64,000 bases of DNA from Ambrosia x helenae. Taxonomy: Eukaryota > Streptophyta > Magnoliopsida > Asterales > Asteraceae. The notes below the pieces were generated by a model that searched no databases, was not told where the DNA came from, and saw only the letters and a program-made list of their open reading frames with translations. This document shows positions 1 to 10,556 of this stretch, one piece after another (the first letter of the stretch is position 1; each line of letters opens with the position of its first letter). The position numbers and the translations under genes were made by a program. The stretch covers positions 26,617,992 to 26,681,991 of the forward strand of contig CM061224.1 in assembly GCA_030844895.1 (NCBI GenBank), read 5' to 3'.

Positions 1-739
1 TTAAAGTATTTCGTATTCATTTTATCTACTTACTCGCATTAGGTATAATGCAAATTAAAGACATTTTCCCATTTAAATTTTGAACCCATTTTGTGGATCT
101 CTAATTTACTATGTATTTCTTTTGGGCTTGATTTAATGGTTTTCTCAGCTTCTACTTTGGTTGAGAAAGTAGATTAACTTTATATCATCTAATCCCTCTT
201 GTAAGACTTCAATCCTTGATAACCAAAAAAACTATCAATGACAATCGGCAATAGCAAATGAAAGTCACAAATTTTAGAGATTCAATCATTCAATACTTGT
301 TTGTTTTTTACTTGGGCCAATACAAATGGTGGTGGTGAAAGGTGGAGGGGATGGTGGGTGGTGGTGGTGGTGAAAGGTTGAAGATGGTGGTGGGTGGTGG
401 GTCTGATTAGGAAAGAAGACAATTGGGGAAGAATGTAACTTTGCCCCTGATTTGACGAAAATGCCCCTGACTTAACTGAGAAAATTTAACTGGGTTAAGT
501 GGTTGGACTGTTTTGCCTTATTTTCTTAAAAGTCAGGGAGTGTTCAAGCAATTTTTAAAAGATTTGACTGGACAGGCATATTGGCCCAAACCTCAGGGAC
601 GGTTTTGGTAATTTACTCTAAAATAAATTTATAAATCTTTAAAATTATTAATTTAAGAGTTTATATAAGTTGCATACTATTTTTATTTACTTACATTATA
701 TTTAAACGTTATTAAATTTAATCATATGTGAAGAAACAC
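1..739. other. Gene-free intergenic DNA with GGT microsatellite
   Basis: I see no gene here. Positions 329-402 hold a GGT/GGTGGA-type simple repeat. The stretch at about 430-625 has a repeat-like character with recurring 'cccctga' and 'tcaggga' words, but I cannot assign it to a family. Confidence 0.5.
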
Positions 740-2035
740 TAGTCTAAATCAATAGGTCAGGGCTGATCTAGACAAGATATTTTGACAGTATCTATCCATT
801 ACCAAGATAATCAAGGCTGAAGAAAAACATGACCTACTAGGCTATGTGTGTGACGCCTGAGAGAGAGATGTGACTGGTTGGTCATGATAAGAGATCGAAT
901 CCACAGACACAAAAGGTTGAGAGAATACTAAGAGTGTGGTATTCATTAAGCAATTTTTGAGTTACCATCTAAGGAAGACAAGTCTTGCTTATATAGTGCA
1001 CTAGTGGGCCTGTCAAGCATACCCTTACCTTGAAATGGGGTCCGACACAGGTAAGGGGTATCTCCTCCTTTGCAGACCAATAACACTAGTAAATTGACTT
1101 AGAGAAAAAGCAATTCAAACGTTAAAGGGAAGTTACCGCCTTAAGAATCCTTTTGATGGCGCATGCTAATTGGCTAATCTTTTGCTGCGGACACGTGGCG
1201 GCTTCAGGTCCGTGAGGATTCATGGGGTCTCTAATTGGTCAGACGTCCCTTTCTATCTTGTACTATCGTCCTTGTTGTTGGCCGTTGGTGGAGATATGGT
1301 TGATTAGGCTACGCGATGTCTGATTGGCCAAGCTGCTCTGGCATGGTACTATTTCCCCCCTTTGCGTCAGGCGAGATCATGGAGCAGGGGAAGTACAAGC
1401 ACTGGCAGGCTCTTATTAGCCAGACGCCGTTATGTAGTATACCTCTTGTCTCCTCGTTTTAAAGAAATACCTGGTACAACAGGTGGAGAACGTTGATTGG
1501 ACAACATTATTGAATCGTGTGCCTCCTACCTCATCCATTGGAGAAGCACATGGCTACCTGTCCCTTGGCTGTGGTTGGCTCGTATAGATTGCCCTTTGTA
1601 CTAATTATCCCCCTGGGCTTGTGCACGAGTAAGGACATGCATCATGATCTTCATGGGGTTTTGCCAAAGCCAAGTTGATAAGTGTTGATGCGCAGCTGCG
1701 GTCATGCGCAGGGAAGCCTCCGCAGTGTGCATGATGTAAGGCGTGCGCAGTTACGTACTCATTGTTTGGTTTTGGGGTTTTTAGGATATGGGTGAACATC
1801 ATCCGCGTAATGATTCGGGACCATATCCCTTCAATATGATATTAAAAACCAAATAGTTTATGGGTGAGGCTAACGTAAAAATGAGCTTAGCGTACAAAGT
1901 ATAAGAAGAATTATTAGCCATAGATTAAACTAGATAATCAGGGGCACGATGGTAAAATCGTTGTCATTAAAGTTTCACCCCCACTTTTAAAATGGCCATA
2001 ACCTTTTCATACAACGTTATTTTTTTTAAAAAAAA
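740..2035. other. Unclassified repeat-like segment, GC-richer than flanks
   Basis: This block is richer in G and C than the surrounding AT-rich DNA and has no protein-coding frame that I recognise. The base composition suggests a retroelement fragment such as part of an LTR, but I find no terminal repeat, primer-binding site or polypurine tract. The last 170 bases return to AT-rich sequence and end at the Helitron 5' end. Confidence 0.3.
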
Positions 2036-3107
2036 TCTATCTATATATATAAAAGAAAATGTATATGCTGACATGGCGTGTAATGGAGGCCTCAACCTCC
2101 CATTGAGAGTGCCACGTGGCATCATAATTAAAAGATTTTAGTGTTTTTGAACTATTTCCTTTTTTAATTAAAAAAATATAAACATAAAACCCTAAATTAA
2201 ATTGAGTTATTTTAGGAAAAAAAGAAATTTAAAAATAAATTTAAAATTTTTCTCTCTCATGTTTCCTCCCATAATTTTTAAACGTTTATATCTTTTATAT
2301 ACGGGATTTTTTAAAGAAAAAAATTACACCAAATTAACGAGCATTTTATTATCTTTCCAACGAGTACCATAGTCCTATATAAAAAAACGGAGAAAAATCG
2401 ACTATTTTTGTGGGTTTCGTTCATACAGGAAAAAAACACACAAAGTGTTCATGTTATTCATTAATCATGTTTTTTCTTTTAAACCAGGTTCTTATGTACG
2501 ATGTTGAAAATCAGCGCAATCGCCATGTTATCATTGGAAGTTTACTAGGTATACTCCATCAAGAGAAGTTAGGTGAAAGAATCGCGCAACACTGCAACAC
2601 ATGGTGTCACCTTATACCAAGGTTATTTTTTTATTTATTTAATTACAAGAGTAATAACTATTACTATTAGTATTAGTATTATTAGAATGGTTATATTTTT
2701 CAACCCCGGGACGCTCCCGAAAAGAATTGATAGTTTCTGACGTGGCGTTCAATGGTGGCCTCAACTATCTCTTGATTATGCCACGTGGCATAATGAGATG
2801 CAATGATTACAACTTCCAACTTAAGTGTTTGTTTAGTTGATTAGGTTAGAAATTATAAGAGCCATTAGAATGTGAGAAATTAAAGAGATGTGATGAGTTT
2901 TTTAATAGTTGCAGCTTACATAAGTGATTCTTTAGATGATTACTGATTAGGTTTTAGATTAGGGAATATGAGTTATTACTGATTAGAATACTATGAACAT
3001 GCAATGATTGAGAGATTTTGTGGTTAGTTAACTTGAGCCATTTGCAATAGGTTATCACGTAAAATTAGTTTTTTCAACCCTGGGACCCTCCCGGGGTAAT
3101 CAGCTAG
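2036..3107 (+). mobile_element. Non-autonomous Helitron, apparently two head-to-tail copies
   Basis: The 5' end reads A|TCTATCTATATATAT and the 3' end reads CTAG|T. A short GC hairpin (about 3079-3095, GGGA...TCCC) lies just inside the 3' end, as expected for Helitrons, which insert between A and T without target duplication. A second hairpin of the same kind occurs at about 2704-2718. The segment after it (from about 2720) repeats the subterminal sequence found at 2050-2118, including GACRTGGCG and GCCACGTGGCA. This suggests a full first copy fused to a second copy lacking its first bases. No Rep or helicase is encoded, so it would depend on an element elsewhere. Confidence 0.65.
2467..2630 (+). 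pseudogene. Possible captured exon fragment inside the Helitron
   Basis: An open stretch starts after a plausible acceptor (TTTTAAACCAG at about 2488) and encodes a peptide containing YDVENQRNRHVIIG. A possible donor (GGTATACT) lies at about 2551. Helitrons often carry captured host exons, which is why I list it, but I do not recognise the protein and the fragment is short. Confidence 0.25.
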
Positions 3108-3328
3108 TATACCATAAAAACAAGGTTTTTATCCTCTTTCATTTGCAAACCATATTGCCATACTTTAAAAAAATTGTTGGATTGATAACTTGCGTTTTAT
3201 TGAGGGTATACTGAAACACCGGAGTAATGGCCATAACCACATCGATGACTTATGACGTCACATACTGAAACACCGGTGCCAAAGAACAACGCCAAGCCTT
3301 GGCAGGGGTGAAGATGCAGTGATAGTGT

Positions 3329-3362
3329 GTGTGTGTGTGAGAGAGAGAGAAAGAGAGAGATA
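3329..3362. repeat. GT/GA microsatellite
   Basis: A (GT)n run is followed directly by a (GA)n run, both short and nearly pure. It lies in gene-free DNA between the Helitron and the gag-only LTR element. Confidence 0.9.
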
Positions 3363-3442
3363 GATTATTTTTTCACCAATCATGCGGTGTTAGGTAACAC
3401 GCTTTTTTTATTGCCCCCACAACATCTTTAAAGAGTTAATTT

Positions 3443-3445
<3 letters not shown>

Positions 3446-3476
<31 letters not shown>
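3446..3476 (+). repeat. Poly-A tract of about 31 bases
   Basis: An uninterrupted A run. It could be the tail of an old retroposon, but I see no recognisable LINE or SINE body or target duplication next to it. Confidence 0.85.
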
Positions 3477-3478
<2 letters not shown>

Positions 3479-3814
3479 CTCACTACCTACGTAGTTGGAC
3501 GATATGCAACTTCTAATTAACCAACGAGACGTATATTTTTGGAATTTAAACATTTGATTATCTATCCTGATTTAAGACTGTAATATCGCAAATTTTTCCT
3601 GAATTAAAAAAAGTGTGTGTTTATTTTAAACAATGTACGTTTTAAACACCTTATACAAATAATCATTTAATAAAAACCCGTTGAATCTCGACGTTTTAGT
3701 GTGTTTTAAAATTATTCGTAACATTTTTAGTATAATCATTAAATATATATATATATATATATATATATGAGTTTATAATATAAAACAACAATTAAATAAA
3801 AACAAAAGGAGCTA

Positions 3815-3895
3815 ACAAGACTCGAACCTGGGTCTAAAACCGGGTCAGTCTTATCCCCCTATACAACAAAACCAGCTGAGCCACAACCCTTGTTG
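3815..3895 (-). ncRNA. tRNA-like module in the LTR (also at 8992-9073)
   Basis: Read on the minus strand, an A-box-like GTGGCTCAGCTGG (3872-3884) is followed at tRNA spacing by a B-box-like GGTTCGAGTC (3819-3829). Box order and spacing fit an internal RNA polymerase III promoter. The body does not fold into a convincing tRNA by eye, so I read it as tRNA-derived rather than a working tRNA gene. The same module is kept in the truncated 3' LTR. Confidence 0.4.
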
Positions 3896-4485
3896 AGAAT
3901 ATTTCAAACGTAAATAAGTATAACACTTACCATTGTTACACATTTGACTATCGAAAGTCAAACTGCGAGCAATCCCTAACAAATCAAACTTAATCCCATG
4001 TTTTTCCCGGATAACAAGCTTAGGGAAGTTTGTTAACAGATTATTCGGCATAATCCCCACACGAATTCTCAACAAAACACACCAGAAATCATTATTTTAC
4101 GCTTATAGATAAAACATTCAAAATCAAATTCGAAATCGTTCAATCCTTGTGTTTTAGTATAAATTGAACCCATAACCTACACCTAACATCGCCGACTAAA
4201 CCACACACAAACACAATTCTCCTGTTAAGTCCACCAGATGCACGTATTAGAAGACCGGTTGACCTTCTCTTTGGTCCACACAATCGAGCCTTTAAACATT
4301 CTGTAAGTTTAATTATATGTATGGGTTTTATTTGTTTCGAATCAGAGATCAAAAGCCCTATGGTTAATTGCGTTATTGATCATTGGTTTGATTTATTAGA
4401 TAATCTAGGGTTCATACGATCTAGTTTGGGGAAGATGACAACTGATCGCACATGTTTAAAATGATTGCAGATACAAGATTGAACA

Positions 4486-4509
4486 ACCATCTGATCTAGA
4501 TCAGATGGT
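4486..4509. repeat. Perfect 24-base palindrome
   Basis: The half-site ACCATCTGATCT is followed at once by its exact reverse complement with no spacer. It lies between two tRNA-like modules of the LTR. Its role is unknown. Confidence 0.85.
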
Positions 4510-4562
4510 TATGTTGTTTGTTATTAAAACAGTGGCCTTGGGTTCGATCCCTGTCACCAATG
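4510..4562 (+). ncRNA. tRNA 3'-half-like sequence in the LTR
   Basis: A perfect B-box GGTTCGATCCC at 4541-4551 is followed by CTGTCACCA, resembling the TpsiC arm and acceptor end of a tRNA. I see no good A-box upstream, so this may be only a remnant. Confidence 0.3.
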
Positions 4563-4635
4563 TTTTATTTTTGAAAATTATGATTTGATCCAAATAAACT
4601 TATATAATTAATTGAAACCAAGATATCTTGTTCTC

Positions 4636-4711
4636 AGGGTTTAGACCAGTTGGTCAGACTTGTGATTATAACACCGAACCGGCCAGGGACTCGGGTTCGA
4701 GTCCTGGCAAA
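4636..4711 (+). ncRNA. tRNA-like module in the LTR
   Basis: An A-box-like TAGACCAGTTGG (4642-4653) and a perfect B-box GGTTCGAGTCC (4694-4704) are about 41 bases apart, as in tRNA genes. Bases flanking the B-box (CCAGG...CCTGG) can pair as a TpsiC stem. It is probably tRNA-derived. I cannot assign an anticodon. Confidence 0.4.
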
Positions 4712-6109
4712 TGCAAACATTTTTTTTTAAAATACCTTTTATTTATATATTTAACCAATTAATCTTTTAAAATAGTTTTTAAATACTAAAAGTTCTTTAT
4801 AAAATTTATAAAAATTATTTTATGTTATTCTAATGATAAAGTTTATTATACAATTTTTAGTTTTTCAAAAAATCATTTATTTAATATATAATATAAATAT
4901 TACAAGTTTATTCAATTATAATTTTAAAATTCTATAAAAATATATAAACCACTTTATAAAATCCCACAAGTAATATTTTAAACTTGTAGCTCAATAAGTA
5001 TTTCAAAAAAAAATTTTATTTCAGAAAAACCGTTTATTTAATATTTTTAATTAATTTTTGTTATTTTAATTATAAATAAATCATAATAAATTCATTGAAC
5101 AGAAATATAAATTTTAATTTGAAATTTTATTAATTTTAATATTTTTAGATATTAAAACTATATTTTTGACAAATAGAAATAAATACACTAAATATTCAAT
5201 TTTTGAGAAAATAATTTTATAAAATTTATTTTCATATTTAAAATTTTATAATATGACCATCCTTAATCAAAAATCTACAAATAGCCTTTTATTTAATTAT
5301 GTTCCTAATTTTCCTTTATTTATTAACTATTTATCTAATTAACGATTAATCAATTATCAATCCCCAAATTAGGAACCCTTGAACTACTTGTAGACTAGAA
5401 AACTTAGACTTTTCAGTTTTCCCATTACTAAATTATTGCCTTATTAATAGGGTGATATTTGGACACAAAAGCCACAATTATTCTATATCAAGGGACTCAA
5501 TTCTAGCACTAAGGTGAGTTTACATTCTGTTTTACATTTTGGGGTGAAACATGTTTAACATTTTATAGACTATCATTTACTCATTCTATCATTTGACTAT
5601 AACAAAAAGACACAGTTTAATCATTAACAATGATCAAGCCGTCTGTTTAGATTATAGCGCTATAGGTCTGACAAACCCATCCCCTCGCATAAATTCAGGG
5701 ATGATCGAAAGCGGTTACATTTTTTACTAACTTGCGAGTTAGGTCTCATTCGACACAAGGTTTGATTGTACAAGAGACGCATTGTTACATGTCGGACTCA
5801 TATTCTATCATTACTCATTATTATACTTCAATCATGATTACTAACATATTGTTTTCAATTATATGCAAAACCTATGTATTCTCACCAACTATTTATATTT
5901 GACCCCCCATCTTTCCAACTCAACATGTTTCAGGTTTTACTTGCTATTGGAAGTTGTACAAGTCTTGGATCACGTAGGAGCTTTTGACCTAGTTTGTGTA
6001 TATCAAGCTTATGTAATCATATTCAACTTCCATTTAGTACCATGAGCTATTGAACATTCATCACTACGTGACACCTCGATGTTTCAGCCATCGGTTGGGT
6101 GTTACAGAT

Positions 6110-6126
6110 TGGTATTAGAGCCATGG
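6110..6126 (+). promoter_or_regulatory. Primer-binding site, initiator Met tRNA
   Basis: TGGTATTAGAGCCATGG lies three bases after the LTR end and matches the plant tRNA-iMet 3' end with one or two differences. It fixes the 5' LTR border and the + orientation. Confidence 0.8.
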
Positions 6127-6672
6127 TTATAAGGAATTAGGTTATTAGAAGAATAATCTAGTCTATAACCCTAGGATTTTAACCAGTATTTGCTTCTTTT
6201 ACTTGCAACCCTATTTGTTTCTATTCTCTATCTTCATCCTACTTCTTATCCCAACTTTAGTCCCTACAAGATGATTACTCTCCATCACTGGATCTACCTT
6301 TAGACTAATAGGACAAAATTCTCAGGTCCTAACCTGAACTGCCTTGTTAATCTCGTCGAAGTTCTATATTCTAATAACGAACACGTGCAATCTGGAAGGG
6401 TGAACGCCTGTATTTCGAGTTTTCTGTCTAGGACTGGCATTGCGCATAAATCCCAATCAGACGAGGGACCCGATTGCCTACCTGGGAATTCACGGGATGA
6501 GCGTTCACTTATAGGCTAAAGCATGTCTTCACTATGTTATTAGAATTTAGAAGCTTTGATAAGTCAACGTTTTCGTTTATTTGTTTTAATTAATGAATAA
6601 ATGATTACATTCCTCATTATCCTTGATTCATCCTATGTCTCATTGAAACCTTCATTGTGTCTCTTACAGATA

Positions 6673-7848
6673 ATGCCTCCTCGTCGCAGCTCTCGTAATA
6701 ACAACGATCATGATGGTGAAAGCAACAACAACAACCATGACAACGATGTCCAACTCGCTGCGATCATTTCCCAGCAAATGGCTCAACAAATAGAGACATT
6801 AGTTCCCAATTTGGTGGCTCAAATCATTCAAATGAATGGAAATAGCAATGGAAATGGCAACGGGAATGGTAATCACAATGGGAATGGCAATGGGAATAGG
6901 AATGCTCACCCTGTTTGTACCCTCAAGCACTTCAACACCTGCAACCCTCCTAAGTTTAGCGGGGATGAAGGAGCCACTGGTCTCCTTCAGTGGTTCGAAG
7001 GTATCGAAAATACCTTCATTAATAGCGAGTGTCCTAACAATCTCAAAGTTCGCTATGCTATGAGCGTCCTCCACAAGCGGGCACTCACATGGTGGAACGA
7101 AGAGAAAAGGACTCGCGGAGCTGAAGTCGCACTGGCTTTGACTTGGGAGCAAGCTAAAGACATCATGAAGGCGGAATTTTGCCCTCGTAATGAAATCAAG
7201 AAGTTAGAGGATGAGTTTCATGTTCTGGCCCAGGACAGTGGGGAGAATTTGGCCTACAACACTCGTTTCCATGAATTGAGTCTATTACTACCACATAAGG
7301 TCACACCCCTACCTATTGCTATCGAAAAATATATTGGTGGCTTACCCATGCAGATTCAGGACACGGTGTCGGGAAGGAACCCTGCTACCCTCAAAGAGGC
7401 CAAGCGTCTAGCAGCTACCTTAACTGACAATCACGTAAAGAACAGGACCTTATTTCGAAAAGGCGTGAAAGCAAGTATTGTAGCCGCAGTAACTACTGAG
7501 AACCAAAAGCGCAAGACCAGGGATCCTGATACAAACCTCACTACACAAGCTCCTAACAAGAAACCTTATACGGGAAGCTTTCCTTTGTGTAACACATGCA
7601 AACATCATCACCCCACTGCTTCACCATGTCGCTTGTGCACCAATTGTGGTAAGTATGGCCATCTAGTCAACACATGTCGTGAAGCCCCAAACCCCAATAC
7701 CAACCAACCGACCAACCATGCTCCGGCTGCTAACCCTAATCGTCCCGTCAGATACAACTATGGTCAGTGCTATGAATGTGGAGACCCAAATCACTTCCGT
7801 AACCGATGCCCTAACCTAAACCAAGATCAAGACCCTCCAGCTGCCTAA
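6673..7848 (+). CDS. gag: Gag polyprotein of the gag-only LTR element
   Basis: This 391-residue protein would form the nucleocapsid that packages element RNA. It opens with a basic and Asn/Gly-rich segment (MPPRRSSRNN, then repeated NGNGN). A retrotransposon-gag domain follows at about residues 90-260, with the hallmark LTWWNEE. Two CCHC zinc knuckles lie near the C-terminus: CTNCGKYGHLVNTC and CYECGDPNHFRNRC, both C-x2-C-x4-H-x4-C. I chose the ATG at 6673 because it begins the basic N-terminus typical of the family; an upstream in-frame extension to 6601 looks like leader. The stop is followed by no protease frame, so the element lacks pol. The gag is only distantly similar to that of the three large elements downstream. 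Confidence 0.85.
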   Translation: MPPRRSSRNNNDHDGESNNNNHDNDVQLAAIISQQMAQQIETLVPNLVAQIIQMNGNSNGNGNGNGNHNGNGNGNRNAHPVCTLKHFNTCNPPKFSGDEGATGLLQWFEGIENTFINSECPNNLKVRYAMSVLHKRALTWWNEEKRTRGAEVALALTWEQAKDIMKAEFCPRNEIKKLEDEFHVLAQDSGENLAYNTRFHELSLLLPHKVTPLPIAIEKYIGGLPMQIQDTVSGRNPATLKEAKRLAATLTDNHVKNRTLFRKGVKASIVAAVTTENQKRKTRDPDTNLTTQAPNKKPYTGSFPLCNTCKHHHPTASPCRLCTNCGKYGHLVNTCREAPNPNTNQPTNHAPAANPNRPVRYNYGQCYECGDPNHFRNRCPNLNQDQDPPAA

Positions 7849-8764
7849 TGACAAACCCCTACTCTTAGAATGTTATTTACTTTTGAATTCCATGTAATGA
7901 CTCATTTGATTCAAGTAATAAATTTTAGTATTGAATATTTTTGTCTCTTAGATAAGAATTTAGTCATCTAATATATTTGGACATACGATTATTCATGACA
8001 CTTGGAAACACATCTAGTTGAATATGAACTAATTGCTATATTCATACCTAGACCCATTGACCTTGTCTAGGGCAACTATATTACAACTCGCATGCTATAC
8101 TTGATACTTGATTGTTTACATGTGCATATTATCAATTTGCAATTTATGTGTGTAATAATTGGTACACTTAATCAAACAACTGATAGAGGATGAAGTACTT
8201 GCTCAACAGTTAGTAGAGTACCAAATAACCTACTCAACGATTGGTAGAGGTCATCATGCCTGCTCAATAGTCGGTAGAGGCCCTACAACCTGCTTAACGA
8301 CTGGTAGAGGCTATCGCACCTGCTCAACAATCGGTAGAGGTTCTTACTCACTGACTGGTAGAAGTATTTTTCCTGCTCAACAGTTGGACTCATCCTTGGA
8401 TACATCATATACGATTCAATCACAAGGTTATTTTGCATTACTTACATGTGTGTTTAGAGTCATAGAAGGACACAAAACCCTAATGTAAGGTAAATTGGTG
8501 ATTGCGGTCCGGAACGTAATCATGAATTTACAGGTACGTTAAGGTAGTGTGAAATTCTAATAGGATTTTGGTAGTTCATTTAGTTTTCTTATAGTCAGAC
8601 ATATCAAACCTCTTACCCAAATTATTCAAAACAAATTATTTTATTACCTACAAATTCATGTCGTGCGTTAACTCAAAACCACAGCTGCCCTAATTCCTAC
8701 CCAACCACCCTCAACCCTGTGTGTTTAATAACTTCGGGACGAAGGTTCCAAAAGTGGGGGGGAC
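7849..8764 (+). other. Non-coding internal region replacing pol
   Basis: No protease, RT or integrase motif is found in any frame. The region holds the 30-base tandem repeat (8191-8394) and ends with the purine tract AAAAGTGGGGGGGA at about 8749-8763, just before the 3' LTR. Confidence 0.65.
8191..8394 (+). repeat. 30-base tandem repeat, about six copies
   Basis: The unit contains CCTGCTCAACARTYGGTAGAGG and recurs every 30 bases; successive copies vary at a few sites and the last two are degraded. Because 30 is a multiple of three, one frame stays open (8159-8488) and would give a 10-residue repeat ending in x-x-GRG. No homology supports translation. Confidence 0.85.
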
Positions 8765-9352
8765 TGTAACATCGCAAATTTGACCTGAATTAAAAAAATG
8801 TGTGTTTATTTTAAACAACGTACGTTTTAAACACCTTGTACAAATAATCATTTAATAAAAACCCGTTGAATCTCGACGTTTTAGTGTGTTTTAAAATTAA
8901 TCGTAACATTTTTAGTATAATCATTAAATATATATATATATATATGAGTTTATAATATAAAACAACAATTATATAAAAACAAAAGGAGCTAATTAGACTC
9001 GAACCTGGGTCCAAAACCGGGTCAGTCTTATCCCCCTATACAACAAAACCAGCTGAGCCACAGCCCTTGTTGAGAATATTTCAAACGTAAATAAGTATAA
9101 CACTTACCATAGTTACACATTTGACTATCGAAAGTCAAACTACGAGCAATCCCTAACAAATCAAACTTAATCCCACGTTTTTCCCGGATAACGAGCTTAG
9201 GGAAGTTTGTTAACAGATTATTCGGCATAATCCCCACACGAAATCTCAACAAAACACACCAGAAATCATTATTTTACGCTTATAGATAAAAAATTCAAAA
9301 TCAAATTCGAAATCGTTCAATCCTTGTGTTTTAGTATAAATTGAACCCATAA
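8765..9352 (+). repeat. Truncated 3' LTR of the gag-only element
   Basis: It matches 3579-4175 closely, including the tRNA-like module, then ends abruptly. The purine tract directly upstream marks it as the 3' copy. Confidence 0.8.
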
Positions 9353-10450
9353 TCATAATCCGGACTAAGCATTATATATTCACACATACAGCCTTAACAC
9401 GCATGACACACCCCATGAGGCTGTAAGTGTATGTCCACGCCTGGAAAATATAATGATCATTATAATATATATAACACCCTGGATGCCACACCTATGGTTC
9501 GATGCATATACATGATCAATCACCACCAAAACAATTTTATGAGCAAGTATCACGTTTTGAAAATAGTTTAAGTAACTCACCTCTTTATCAGTCCCTTTTA
9601 GCAGGTGACAATGCTAATACAATATATCAGGGTCCTAATACAATTATATCACCCCTATGTTAGGTAACAGTACACCAAACTAATTATTATTATTACGGTT
9701 GGATATTGGTTAGCGCTACCTTATTTAAGCATGGATGATCAGCCCTTGCCTAACTAAGGCTAGACTACCCGATACCCACCCCTAATAATAATCCTAATAC
9801 CTAGAAATAATAACACTAATATAACTAATAGATAATACTAATAAATAATTAACTAAATAAACATAACTTAAATGATAACATACCTCAAAACTATCTACGA
9901 TAAGTCGATGTAAAGTCTTCCCTACTCGTGCTCCTACTCGCGCTCCTACTCACGCTCTAAAAATGACTACTAACAACACCCAACGGGGTATCGCAGGCTC
10001 GGGATCCTCTTGTTTTAGAGTGTTCCCAAAAGAAAACTTATATTCTAAATGAAAGTAGTGACCTCCTATTTATATAGAAGAATGGACGGTGGGTTTTCTT
10101 GTAGCTTCGATGTGGGATCTAAATTGACATGCCTACTTGCTTATCTGTTTGTCAGCGAAGTGGGAACCAAAGCAATAATACTCATTCACTTCCTTCTTTT
10201 CTTTTTGATATGGGATTAATAACCTACGCTACTTTCATATTTCATTTGGTATAATTTGAATTATATTATATATTAATATTAATATAATTAATTCAGCTGT
10301 TTCACTTGTTTTTCTCGTATAACTTTTAACATATAAACTTTTACAAAATTACAAATATACTGTTGAGATGAGCTTATTATTCTCTACGTTTTGACCTAAG
10401 TTTCATTAAAAACGGAGTACGGTCAAATTAATATAATAGAATATATTATA
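9353..10450. other. Unclassified segment, possible minus-strand LTR fragment
   Basis: No gene is seen. Positions 9925-9956 hold a short tandem repeat of CTCCTACTCGCG-like units. On the minus strand a TATA-like CTATATAAATAGG lies at about 10064-10077 with LTR-like leader sequence downstream of it, so this may be part of another LTR. I found no partner copy in the window. Confidence 0.3.
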
Positions 10451-10500
10451 TCTATCTATATAATAAATGAAAACACTAGGGTTGAACCCTAGCTTTTTAG
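10451..10500 (+). other. Candidate Helitron 5' terminus
   Basis: The sequence A|TCTATCTATATAATAAATG resembles the 5' end of the Helitron at 2036 (A|TCTATCTATATATAT). Just inside is the short palindrome CTAGGGTTGAACCCTAG. The B3 gene promoter begins within 100 bases. No matching 3' end (hairpin plus CTRR) is found in the window. Confidence 0.3.
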
Positions 10501-10548
10501 AGGGTCTTGAAGGATCCAACTTCTATATGGAGCTCCAAGACTAAGACC

Positions 10549-10556
10549 TATATAAA
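10549..10556 (+). promoter_or_regulatory. TATA box of the first B3 gene
   Basis: TATATAAA is followed by a pyrimidine-rich leader and a good splice donor (GCAAG|GTATGTT at 10653/10654). With the acceptor at 11265 (GAAGAACAG) this gives a 5' UTR intron of about 0.6 kb. Predicted from sequence only. Confidence 0.5.

Larger units (their letters stand above)
3579..6106 (+). repeat. 5' LTR of the gag-only element
   Basis: It starts TGTAATATCGC, directly comparable with TGTAACATCGC at 8765, and ends GGTGTTACA just before the primer-binding site. TG...CA borders are present. It carries three tRNA-like modules, a 24-base palindrome at 4486-4509 and an (AT)n run at about 3744-3768. The middle (4710-5500) is very AT-rich and featureless. 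Confidence 0.75.
3579..9352 (+). mobile_element. Gag-only (TR-GAG-like) LTR retrotransposon, 3' LTR truncated
   Basis: A long 5' LTR (3579-6106) is followed by an initiator-Met-tRNA primer-binding site, a gag gene, about 0.9 kb without a coding gene, a purine tract and the first 588 bases of a matching 3' LTR. No protease, reverse transcriptase, RNase H or integrase is present, so the element cannot move alone. The layout fits the class described in plants as TR-GAG. The 3' LTR stops matching at 9352, where unrelated sequence begins, so the right end and target duplication are lost. The two LTR portions are very alike, differing mainly in an (AT)n run length and scattered substitutions. Confidence 0.75.

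Noticed and set aside
4636..4711. Functional tRNA gene
   Set aside because: The A and B boxes are present but I could not fold a cloverleaf with a clear anticodon, so only a tRNA-like module is reported.
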